DNA of 64,000 nt from assembly GCA_027483885.1 (NCBI GenBank), contig JAIXTO010000089.1, positions 1-64,000 on the forward strand, given 5' to 3'. Positions 47,735 to 56,312 of this stretch are shown here, one piece after another (the stretch's first letter is position 1; every line of letters begins with the position of its first letter). Below the pieces are notes generated by a model. It ran no database searches. It was not told the origin of the DNA and saw only the letters and a list, made by a program, of their open reading frames with translations. The position numbers were made by a program, and so were the translations under genes. The DNA comes from Rhizobiaceae bacterium. GTDB lineage: Bacteria > Pseudomonadota > Alphaproteobacteria > Rhizobiales > Rhizobiaceae.

Positions 47735-48682
47735 ATGAAAACGAGACTCTGCAGGATGGCCGCCCTTGGTCTTGTCGCGCTTGGTGCCCAGACGGCGCCC
47801 GGCATGGCGGGGGAAGGGGCAAGCAGCAACATGACCCTGGGGGGCACTACCTTCCAGACCCCAGTCATTCCGGAACCGGGCTTTTATTACAGCAACTATG
47901 TGAACTATTACCACGCCAACCGGCTGAACGACGGCGAAGGCAACAGCCTGGTGCCGAATTTCAGCGTCGATGCCTGGGTGGATTACAACCAGTTCGTGTA
48001 TGTCGCACCGTTCGAGCTTGGCGATTTCAAGTTCGCCGCGGGCGCGGTTGTGCCCTTCGCCAGTATCCGCCAGAATGCCGGCGGCACCATCAGCTCGTCC
48101 AAAGGGCTTGCCGACATAGTCCTGCAGCCGCTTATCATCGGCTGGCAGAAGGACAATTTCCATGTCGTTCTCGTCCAGGGGATCATCGCTCCGACAGGGG
48201 CCTATGACGCGGCATCCGACGTCAATGCCGGGCGCAACACCTGGCAATACCAACCGCAATTGTCTCTCGGATACGTCGATCCGCAGGGCATCGAGGCAAC
48301 AGCGTCAATCACCTACATCACCAGCGGAACCAACAAGGACCCGATGGTTTTCTTTGCCAACACGACCGGTTCGGATTATCGCACCGGCGACGAGATCGGC
48401 ATGGACTTTGCCCTCGGTTACAACTTCACGCCCAGCTTCGAACTGGGTTTGACAGGTTACTATTACCAGCAGCTTTCCGCCGACAAGATGAGCGATCCGG
48501 CGGGCGATGCGATCCTGCAGCAGGCTTTCGGCGGCTTCAAGGGGCGCGTCGCAGCGCTTGGTGTCGGTGCCCGATACCTCACCGAATACGGTGAGTTCTA
48601 TGCCCAGGTCCACAAGGAGTTTGCGGTCGAAAACCGTACGGCGGGAACCTCGGCCTGGCTGCGCTGGAGCATATCCTTCTAA
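47735..48682 (+). CDS. Outer-membrane transporter-like protein (Phenol_MetA_deg/SphA-like)
   Basis: Signal peptide; GFYYSNYVNYYHANRLNDGEGNSLVPNFSVDAWVDYNQFVYV; beta-barrel pattern, terminal WLRWSISF. Confidence 0.75.
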   Translation: MKTRLCRMAALGLVALGAQTAPGMAGEGASSNMTLGGTTFQTPVIPEPGFYYSNYVNYYHANRLNDGEGNSLVPNFSVDAWVDYNQFVYVAPFELGDFKFAAGAVVPFASIRQNAGGTISSSKGLADIVLQPLIIGWQKDNFHVVLVQGIIAPTGAYDAASDVNAGRNTWQYQPQLSLGYVDPQGIEATASITYITSGTNKDPMVFFANTTGSDYRTGDEIGMDFALGYNFTPSFELGLTGYYYQQLSADKMSDPAGDAILQQAFGGFKGRVAALGVGARYLTEYGEFYAQVHKEFAVENRTAGTSAWLRWSISF

Positions 48683-48709
48683 AAGCGCGCTCCAGCTCAC
48701 TTTATAGAC

Positions 48710-48744
48710 CGCCGCGGACGTAATATCCGCGGCGTTCTGTTTTG
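48710..48744 (+). terminator. Terminator candidate after outer-membrane gene
   Basis: CGCCGCGGA (48710-48718) / TCCGCGGCG (48726-48734) followed by TTCTGTTTTG. Confidence 0.6.
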
Positions 48745-48806
48745 AACCGGGCCATCCCTTCCGCGACTATCCCCGTTGGCAGGCGACCGCACACGAAACA
48801 TGAGAC

Positions 48807-48846
48807 TGAAAAAGAGCGGCGGGGTTGCCTCCCGCCGCTCTTTTTT
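48807..48846. terminator. Bidirectional Rho-independent terminator
   Basis: AAGAGCGGCGGG / CCCGCCGCTCTT 12-bp perfect stem flanked by A-run and T-run, between convergent genes. Confidence 0.9.
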
Positions 48847-48882
48847 CTGGCTCTGATCCGGAAAGGACCGGGTGAACTCCCT

Positions 48883-50034
48883 TCAGGGCACAAGGCCCGC
48901 TGGCACCGTCCGGCGACGCGCCGACAGGCCGACGAGGACGAATATCGCGACAACCATGAAGGTGGCGAAAAACGCCGGCGCCTCGCCGATGGTCGCATCG
49001 CTCAGCAGCAGCGAGGCAGACAGCGGCCCGAAAGCGCAGCCAAGCAACTGGGCAGTGCCAAGCTGCATGGCGGTCCGGCGGCTGGGATCGATCCGGATGA
49101 GAAGCTGTGTCTGGAACGGCATCATGAAAATCCAGAGAAAGCCGAAACCCATGGAGGCGAGCGTGAAGCTGAGGCCGGTCGGGCCGGATTGAAGGATCGC
49201 GGCAACGCCGAGGTTCAAAAGCCCTCCGATCAACAGGCTGAGAAATGGCGACCATCGCGGGCCGATGGCGGTGGCGGCAAGGCCGCCGGCGAGCTGGGCG
49301 ACCAGAGAGAGCGCAATCAGGCCACCGGCATCTTCCTGGCTCATGCCGGCGTGAACTGCCAGCGGCTCCAGATAGACCCAGAGGCCGACGGAAAAGGACA
49401 TGAAGAAGAAAACACAGAGGAGTCCGGCGGCACCCTTCAAGCTGATGCCCGTGCCCTCTCCGCTTTGTCCCTTCGCAAGCGGCTCATAGCTCTCGTGTCC
49501 ACGCAGCGAAAGGCCAGCGGCAAGGACGGAAATGGCGGCCATCAGCATGAAGGCACCGTTCGGGCCCCATGCGGGGATGACCAGCAGAGCCAGTGCGGCG
49601 GCAAGGAAGGTCTGGGTCAGTGCCTGCCAGATGACGAACAGGCCGGTATACCGTTCAGGGCTTCGCGAATGCATGATGGTGCTGATCGCCGTCCAGAGCA
49701 TTACGCCCTCGGCCACACCACTTGCACCCCGCACGAGCACGAGGGCAACGCCGCCGAGCGGAATGCTGAACAGGTTGATGGCGGCATGGGCAAGGCTTGC
49801 CGCAACAAGGATCGGCCGCACGCGCACTGCGTTGAAGCGCGCGGCCGCGAGGCCGCAGGCCAATCCGAGCATCAGCAGTTCCACTGTGGCTGCAAGCCCG
49901 ATTTCGTTGACGGTCAACCGGTTGTCATGCGCGAGCGCACCGAGAAGGATCGGCTGGACGCCCGCGATCAGCAAAGCGATGGAGCCGATGGTCAAAGCTC
50001 CGAGATCTTTGAAAAATGCGAAATTCCTGGTCAT
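48883..50034 (-). CDS. MFS transporter
   Basis: 12-TM protein with MFS-like repeats; start re-assigned to MTRNFAFFKDLG. Confidence 0.88.
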   Translation of the reverse strand: MTRNFAFFKDLGALTIGSIALLIAGVQPILLGALAHDNRLTVNEIGLAATVELLMLGLACGLAAARFNAVRVRPILVAASLAHAAINLFSIPLGGVALVLVRGASGVAEGVMLWTAISTIMHSRSPERYTGLFVIWQALTQTFLAAALALLVIPAWGPNGAFMLMAAISVLAAGLSLRGHESYEPLAKGQSGEGTGISLKGAAGLLCVFFFMSFSVGLWVYLEPLAVHAGMSQEDAGGLIALSLVAQLAGGLAATAIGPRWSPFLSLLIGGLLNLGVAAILQSGPTGLSFTLASMGFGFLWIFMMPFQTQLLIRIDPSRRTAMQLGTAQLLGCAFGPLSASLLLSDATIGEAPAFFATFMVVAIFVLVGLSARRRTVPAGLVP

Positions 50035-50105
50035 TGCGTTCCCCTTTTTTATGATTGCGCAATGGGTGGAGCCAAGGCACCGGCAGGTTACGTCGGGCCC
50101 GAACG

Positions 50106-50135
50106 AAAAAGGCACCGGGGTTGCCCCCGGTGCCT
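50106..50135 (-). terminator. Rho-independent terminator after aminotransferase gene
   Basis: AGGCACCGGGG / CCCCGGTGCCT 11-bp stem; minus-strand T-run (TTTTT). Confidence 0.85.
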
Positions 50136-50143
50136 CGTTTGGA

Positions 50144-51421
50144 TCATGCCGCGTGCAGGATCTCGTTGAGAGCGACGATCTGCGGCGGAGGTGCTTGCGG
50201 GTTCTCCTTGGCCAGCGCCTTGAAGCTCTCTTCGGCGGCGGCAAGGGTGAAGTCGATATCCGCATCGGTCATCGATGCTGACATGAACATGTTGTGCCAG
50301 GGATGCATGTAGACGCCCTGTGCCAGCATGTTGCTGACCCAGCTGTAGCCCTTGGCAAGATAAGGGTCGTCCTGGAACATGATCAGCGGCATTTCAGCAG
50401 GACCGGTCTGGCGAAGACCGAAACCGTAACGGCCTGCAGCTGCATCCAGTCCCTGCCGCAACAGCCCGCCCAGCCGCTGGGTCTCCTCGAGGTAGTTGGT
50501 GTCGCGGATCAGCGCGAGCGTGGCGAGCGAAGCGGCCATGGCAGCGCCCGACAGCCAGTAGGACCCGGTAACATAGATGCTGGCGGCGGCATAACGCGCC
50601 TTGTCATTGCCAAGCAGCGCCGACAGCGAATGGCCGTTGGCAATCGCCTTGCCCCAGCATGACAGATCCGGCTCGACGCCGACGAGAGACCAGCTGCAAT
50701 CGCGGGCCAGACGAAAGCCTGCGCGTACATCGTCGACAATCAGAAGCGCACCTTTTTCATCGCACAATTCACGGGCGCGACGGGCATAGTCCGGGTTCGG
50801 CAATTCCTGATCGATGAAGGCATCATGCTTGATCGGCGAAGCGAGGATGGCGGCGAGATCGTCGCCTGCTTCCCGAACGGCTGCTTCAAGGCTTTCGACA
50901 TCGTTATATTCGTAGAAGATCTGATGCGCACGGTCGCCCGGCGTGGTTCCATAGGGAAACGGCGTCGACCAGGGAGCTGCACCATGATAGGCGCCTTTGG
51001 CGATGACCAGGGTATGGCGGCCGGTATGTTTTCTGGCCACCATCGTTGCCATGGTGTTGGCGTCCGAGCCGTTCTTGCAGAACATCGCCCAATCGGCATG
51101 CGACACCATGCGTGTCAGCGTTTCCGCCAGTTCCACCGCAAGCGCGGTCGGGCCGGTCAGGCACTCTCCCGTCTTCAGCTGATCCGTATAGGCACGGTCG
51201 ATGGTCTCATTGGCATAGCCAAAAAGTGTCGGGCCGTAACCGCAGAGATAATCGACGTATTTCCGTCCATCGACATCCCAGAGATAGGCACCTTCTCCTT
51301 TTGAGAAGAACTGCGGATAGGCCGAAGGCAGAAAGCGGACCGACTGGTGTCCGTAAATGCCGCCGGGCATGACGGCTTCGGCGCGCTGGCGAAGTGCTGC
51401 ATCGAGTATTGCGTCTGTCAT
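50144..51421 (-). CDS. Class-III PLP aminotransferase (glutamate-1-semialdehyde aminomutase-like), paralogue of 32586-33878
   Basis: MPGGIYGHQSVRFLPSAYPQFFSKGEGAYLWDVDG; HADWAMFCKNGSDANTMATMVARKHTGR; GVEPDLSCWGKAIANGHSLSALLG. Confidence 0.9.
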   Translation of the reverse strand: MTDAILDAALRQRAEAVMPGGIYGHQSVRFLPSAYPQFFSKGEGAYLWDVDGRKYVDYLCGYGPTLFGYANETIDRAYTDQLKTGECLTGPTALAVELAETLTRMVSHADWAMFCKNGSDANTMATMVARKHTGRHTLVIAKGAYHGAAPWSTPFPYGTTPGDRAHQIFYEYNDVESLEAAVREAGDDLAAILASPIKHDAFIDQELPNPDYARRARELCDEKGALLIVDDVRAGFRLARDCSWSLVGVEPDLSCWGKAIANGHSLSALLGNDKARYAAASIYVTGSYWLSGAAMAASLATLALIRDTNYLEETQRLGGLLRQGLDAAAGRYGFGLRQTGPAEMPLIMFQDDPYLAKGYSWVSNMLAQGVYMHPWHNMFMSASMTDADIDFTLAAAEESFKALAKENPQAPPPQIVALNEILHAA

Positions 51422-51475
51422 GATGTTCCCTCTCTATAAAAGATAGCCATAACTACCGTATGCAGAAATAGTAGT

Positions 51476-51500
51476 CAATATTATCATATGATCAATATTT
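51476..51500. promoter_or_regulatory. Candidate operator between divergent aminotransferase and tetR genes
   Basis: TCAATATT-ATCATATGAT-CAATATT; perfect palindrome ATCATATGAT flanked by AATATT on both sides. Confidence 0.45.
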
Positions 51501-51654
51501 ATGCATATCGCGAGAAACTCTGCACCCGCACAGGCAAACGCCTTTCTGGTGTGCACGAAAGCTGCGCGCCGACATTCAGCCTCACCGCGCCTTGAGGCCG
51601 CCACCGCGCTGTGCCACAAGCGACACAAGAGAAGTCCACGGCAGCATCGCCGTC

Positions 51655-52317
51655 ATGTCAGGGAAATACGGGACGTTGGTTGACCTCGATCCGAAGCTTG
51701 AGCCCTCGCAGATGCGGGCGCGCAACACCTACGAAACGATCCTTGCCGTGACGGGCGATCTGCTCGGCAAAGTCGGCTTCGAACGGCTGTCAACCAATAT
51801 GGTGTGCCAGACGGCGGGGCTGACCCCACCGGCGCTTTATCGGTACTTTCCGAACAAATATGCGATATTGAGCGAGCTGGCCCGGCGGCTGATGGATAGC
51901 CAGGATGAGGCCGTTTATCGCTGGATACAGGAGGGCGGCATCGAGGCGTGCAGCGTTGACGATGCCGCGAGCAAGAATCTTGCGATCCTGCGCGAAATCA
52001 ACCGGATCACCCGCGACATGCCCGGTGGCGCCTGGGTGCTGAGGGCAATGCGTGCCGTTCCCCTGCTCCAGGAAATCCGTATCCAGTCGCGTGACCGGGT
52101 TGCCGCGCATCTCGTCCAGACACTGGAGCAGAGCCATCCCGCCCTCAACACCGACGAGTTCGTCGGCGGTGTCGGGATCATCCTCGATATGATGATGTCC
52201 GTGACGGAAATGGTCCTCACCGAGCCCGACATCGACGAGGCCGCCGTGGAGCGGCGCGCCTGCCGTATGGCGGCTCTCTATTACCTGGACCTGATCTCCA
52301 ATCCGTCTTCGGCATAA
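51655..52317 (+). CDS. TetR family transcriptional regulator
   Basis: HTH LSTNMVCQTAGLTPPALYRYFPNKYAILSELARRL. Confidence 0.88.
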   Translation: MSGKYGTLVDLDPKLEPSQMRARNTYETILAVTGDLLGKVGFERLSTNMVCQTAGLTPPALYRYFPNKYAILSELARRLMDSQDEAVYRWIQEGGIEACSVDDAASKNLAILREINRITRDMPGGAWVLRAMRAVPLLQEIRIQSRDRVAAHLVQTLEQSHPALNTDEFVGGVGIILDMMMSVTEMVLTEPDIDEAAVERRACRMAALYYLDLISNPSSA

Positions 52318-52652
52318 ACAGCACCCGCTGGCGTTGCGTGTAACGCAAAACGCCATCCTGGCGGAAGATGGCCGGCCAAAAGGTCTCACCAGGAACTGGA
52401 CGAGACTGTCTGCTCCCAGCGAAAACCAACAGTCTGGGCAACGCTGGAACGGTGGGTGCATAACCAAGTCGCGCCGCGATTGCTGAAATTTCGGCACAGC
52501 TACACACCCATCGGGCGCAGCATGATCGGACGATCCGACAATTCCAGTTCTGTCTCGTGAGCGGAACGGCTAACCCTGTTCGAAGAGACCCGGGGTCTCA
52601 TCTCATCGATCCCAGGGCGCTTGCAATCTGATACGAACACATATAGTACGAT

Positions 52653-52668
52653 CCCTAACTACTTAGGG
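52653..52668. promoter_or_regulatory. Candidate MarR operator
   Basis: CCCTAA-CTAC-TTAGGG inverted repeat 7 bp upstream of the marR start codon. Confidence 0.5.
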
Positions 52669-52675
52669 TGCCGCC

Positions 52676-53203
52676 ATGCTCAATGCCAAACACAAATCTC
52701 TCTATGAAGAAGCCCAGCGTCGAGGACGAAGGGATGTTCGACAGATTGAACTCTGCGGCGGGGTCCTCAGCCTTGCCGCTGCAATTGAGGCCGATTGCGC
52801 TCGGCGGCTTTCGCGGCATCAGCTCTCGGAGAGCAAATTCGTCATGCTTGTCGTGCTGCTTGAGGCGAAGGATGGGCTTGCTGCCAACGAAGTAGCGACA
52901 CGCTGTGGTGTCACGCGCGCCACCATGACCAGCCTGATCGATGGGCTGGAGCGTGATGGCCTCGCCCGTCGCACAGCCGATGGACAAGATCGACGTAGCG
53001 TCAACATCCAACTGACAGACAAAGGCGCGGATCTGGCACGTTCCGTGTTCGACGAACATGCGGAATGGTTGGCTTCGGTCTTCGGTGGATTGGATCGGGA
53101 GCAGTCGGAGCTACTGACCTCGATGATCCGTTTGATCTGGCAGAAAACCGATGTCGGAAAACTGGCCTCCGCAGCCACCACACCCGACGATGAGACTGCC
53201 TGA
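52676..53203 (+). CDS. MarR family transcriptional regulator
   Basis: wHTH LAANEVATRCGVTRATMTSLIDGLERDGLARRTADGQDRRSVNIQLTDKG. Confidence 0.93.
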   Translation: MLNAKHKSLYEEAQRRGRRDVRQIELCGGVLSLAAAIEADCARRLSRHQLSESKFVMLVVLLEAKDGLAANEVATRCGVTRATMTSLIDGLERDGLARRTADGQDRRSVNIQLTDKGADLARSVFDEHAEWLASVFGGLDREQSELLTSMIRLIWQKTDVGKLASAATTPDDETA

Positions 53204-53263
53204 GCAAGGTCCACTTGCCCCTCTACTTTCAGGCGCAATCAGGCAATCAGCAAGGCCACTCCC

Positions 53264-55054
53264 ATGCCTCTCTCGAATATCCGTAATTTCTGCATCATTG
53301 CCCATATTGACCACGGCAAGTCGACACTCGCCGACCGTTTCATTGAGATGACCCAGACGGTAACCGACCGCGACATGCAGGAACAGCTGCTTGATTCAAT
53401 GGATATTGAGCGAGAGCGCGGCATCACAGTGAAGCTGCGCCCAGTGCGCATGCAGCACCGAGCCGCGGACGGCATCGACTACCAGTTCAACCTGATCGAT
53501 ACACCCGGCCATGTGGATTTCTCCGCTGAAGTCAGTCGTAGCCTTGCGGCCTGCGAGGGCGCAATCGTCCTGATCGATGCGACGCAGGGCGTGCAGGCGC
53601 AGACCATTGCCAATGTGCGGCTGGCGCGCGAACAGGGGCTGAAGTTGCTTGCCGTTCTCAATAAGATCGACAGTCCACTTTCCGATCCGCAGCGCATCAT
53701 TCGCCAGCTTTACGACATCGAGGGGCTCGATCCGGACGAGGTGCTGCTGGTATCGGCCAGAACCGGCGAAGGCGTTCGCACGGTGCTGGACGCGATTGCA
53801 AGCACGTTCCCACCGCCAGAAAGCAAGGATGAGCTGCTGCGGGCGCTTGTCTTCGACAGCTATTACGATCCCTATCGGGGCGTGGTCCTTTCAGTGCGCG
53901 TCGTGGACGGCACCGTGGCAGTGGGCAATCGCATTCGCTTCATGTCGGCACCTGCCGGGTTCGAAGTGACTGAAGTGGGCATTTTTCGACCCGAACTTGT
54001 GCCGTGGAAAAAACTCTCGGCCGGAGAGGTTGGTTATGTCGCAACCGGCATCAAGGACCCCACCTACATCCGGCTCGGTGACACGCTGACATGGATGGAC
54101 AAGCCCGCGCAACAGCCGGTTGCCACCTACCGTGAATCCAAACCCATGGTGTTTGCAGGTCTATACCCTTCCGGCAATCTGACCATCAACATGTTGCGCG
54201 ATGCGGTGCAGAAGCTCGCGCTGAATGACGCCGCCTTCCGCGCCGAAGCCGAAGTTTCGGAAGCTCTAGGCGCTGGCTATCGCTGTGGTTTCCTGGGTAT
54301 GTTGCATCTGGAGATCATCAAAGAGCGACTGAGACGGGAGTATGGCGTCGAAGTCATCACCACTGCGCCGAGCGTTGTCTACAAGGTGACGCTCAAAGAC
54401 GGCGAAGTACGCTTCATCGACAATCCAGCCCATTTTCCGAACCCGGAGACACTCGAGCTTGCCGAAGAACCGATGGTGTCAAGCGTGATTCAGACGCCCT
54501 CGGATCACGTTGGCGCGGTGATGGAATTGTGCGGTCGCAGCCGTGGCATCTTCGGCACACTGGATTATGGCGATGATGGTTATGCGCGCATTGCTTATGA
54601 ACTGCCCATGAGCCAGATGGCCTTTGGCTTTTTCGACAGCCTGAAATCCCTGACCCAGGGTTATGCCACACTGGATTACGAGTTCTCCGATTACCGTCCC
54701 GCTGATCTTGTGCGTGTGGATATCCTGATCGAGAATCAACCAGTCGATGCCTTCGCCTTTGTGTGCGTGCGACTGCAGGCCTACGAGAAAGCCGCCGATA
54801 TCGTTCACAGACTGAAATATGTCATGCCAAAAAAGCTCTATCCTGTGCCGCTTCAGGCCGCCATCGGCAGCCGCGTGATCGCCCGCGAAGATATTCCTCC
54901 ATTGCGCAAAGATGCGCTGGCCAAGGGCTTCGAGGGGAGCATGTCGGCAAAAAACAGACTGATCCGCAAGGCGAAGGAAAACAAGGGCAAGCGACACGGA
55001 CTTTCCCGGGGCGACATCCCCAAGGAAGCCTTTCTCGCGATACTGGGCGTATGA
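53264..55054 (+). CDS. LepA/EF4-family translational GTPase, divergent paralogue
   Basis: [39 protein letters not shown]; LepA C-terminal region ending [16 protein letters not shown]. Confidence 0.93.
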   Translation: MPLSNIRNFCIIAHIDHGKSTLADRFIEMTQTVTDRDMQEQLLDSMDIERERGITVKLRPVRMQHRAADGIDYQFNLIDTPGHVDFSAEVSRSLAACEGAIVLIDATQGVQAQTIANVRLAREQGLKLLAVLNKIDSPLSDPQRIIRQLYDIEGLDPDEVLLVSARTGEGVRTVLDAIASTFPPPESKDELLRALVFDSYYDPYRGVVLSVRVVDGTVAVGNRIRFMSAPAGFEVTEVGIFRPELVPWKKLSAGEVGYVATGIKDPTYIRLGDTLTWMDKPAQQPVATYRESKPMVFAGLYPSGNLTINMLRDAVQKLALNDAAFRAEAEVSEALGAGYRCGFLGMLHLEIIKERLRREYGVEVITTAPSVVYKVTLKDGEVRFIDNPAHFPNPETLELAEEPMVSSVIQTPSDHVGAVMELCGRSRGIFGTLDYGDDGYARIAYELPMSQMAFGFFDSLKSLTQGYATLDYEFSDYRPADLVRVDILIENQPVDAFAFVCVRLQAYEKAADIVHRLKYVMPKKLYPVPLQAAIGSRVIAREDIPPLRKDALAKGFEGSMSAKNRLIRKAKENKGKRHGLSRGDIPKEAFLAILGV

Positions 55055-55093
55055 ATGCCAAAGGGGCGCCGGAAGGTGGCGGCGTGTCTTCCT

Positions 55094-56305
55094 CTACGGC
55101 GCGCTCTTTTCTTCGAAGTCGCTGAGCATCTGAAATAAATCCTCGCGATCCTGATCAAGATGCGGTGGAGGGCGATGAAGGCGAACGGGCGTCACCGACA
55201 TTTTCAGAGGATTGCCAAGAAGGCGCAGAGGCTGCCCCTCCGGCGTCTGCATGTCCACCACCATCTCCCGCGCCAGCGTGTGCGGATTGGAGACGACCTG
55301 ATCGATGGTTGCCACCCGCCCGGCGGGGATTTCGGCCAGGACGAGACGTCGCTCCCATTGTTCCGCCGTCTGCGTTTTCAAGGCCTCGGTGACAAGACCG
55401 TCCAGCGCATCGATATTCACCACCCGGTCGCGGTTGCGGGCGAAACGCGCGTCGTGAACAAGTTCCGGCGTGCCGATGACTGCACAAAAACGGGCAAACT
55501 GCTGATCGTTGCCAACGGCGATCGCGATGTCACCGTCCGCTGTCGTGAAGGTCTGATAGGGTGCGATGTTGGGATGCCGGTTGCCGATCCGTGCCGGTAT
55601 CCTGCCGGAGACCAGATGGTTTGTTGCTGCATTGATCAGCCAGGCCACCTGGGCGTCGTAAAGCGCCAGATCGATATATTGGCCTTCACCTGTGCGATCC
55701 CGGTGGCGAAGAGCGGCCAGGATGCCGACCGTCGCGTACATGCCGCACATGACGTCCGCAATGCCGAGACCGACCTTGACTGGCCGCCCTCCATCCGCGT
55801 CACTGTCGCCGGTGATGCTCATGATGCCACCCATGGCCTGGATCAGGAAATCGTAGCCGGTGCGGTCAGCGTAAGGCCCTGTCTGGCCAAAGCCTGAAAT
55901 CGCACACCAGACGATATCCGGCTTGACCCTGCATAGGTCGTCATACCCAAGGCCGCGGCGCGCGAGGTCGCCCGGCTTGTAGTTTTCGATGAGGACATCG
56001 CACATCGCCACCAGTCGTTTGACCAGCGCGACCCCGTCTTCGGTCGCAAGATCGATTGCGATCGATCGCTTGTTGCGGTTGGCCGAGAGGAAATAGGCGC
56101 TGAGATCACTGTCGCTTCCATCAGCATTGGCAACAAAGGGCGGGCCCCAGCTGCGGGTATCATCCCCGGCTCCCGGCCGCTCGACCTTGATGACATCCGC
56201 GCCCAGATCGGCGAGAAGCTGCGCCGCCGTCGGCCCGGCCAGGATGCGAGAGAGGTCAAGGATGCGCAGCCCCTCGAGGCTTTGGGGCTTCTGGTGGTCG
56301 GACAT
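55094..56305 (-). CDS. Family III CoA-transferase (CaiB/BaiF)
   Basis: LEGLRILDLSRILAGPTAAQLLADLGADVIKVERPGAGDDTRSWGPPF...NRNKRSIAIDL. Confidence 0.94.
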   Translation of the reverse strand: MSDHQKPQSLEGLRILDLSRILAGPTAAQLLADLGADVIKVERPGAGDDTRSWGPPFVANADGSDSDLSAYFLSANRNKRSIAIDLATEDGVALVKRLVAMCDVLIENYKPGDLARRGLGYDDLCRVKPDIVWCAISGFGQTGPYADRTGYDFLIQAMGGIMSITGDSDADGGRPVKVGLGIADVMCGMYATVGILAALRHRDRTGEGQYIDLALYDAQVAWLINAATNHLVSGRIPARIGNRHPNIAPYQTFTTADGDIAIAVGNDQQFARFCAVIGTPELVHDARFARNRDRVVNIDALDGLVTEALKTQTAEQWERRLVLAEIPAGRVATIDQVVSNPHTLAREMVVDMQTPEGQPLRLLGNPLKMSVTPVRLHRPPPHLDQDREDLFQMLSDFEEKSAP

Positions 56306-56312
56306 CGACACC

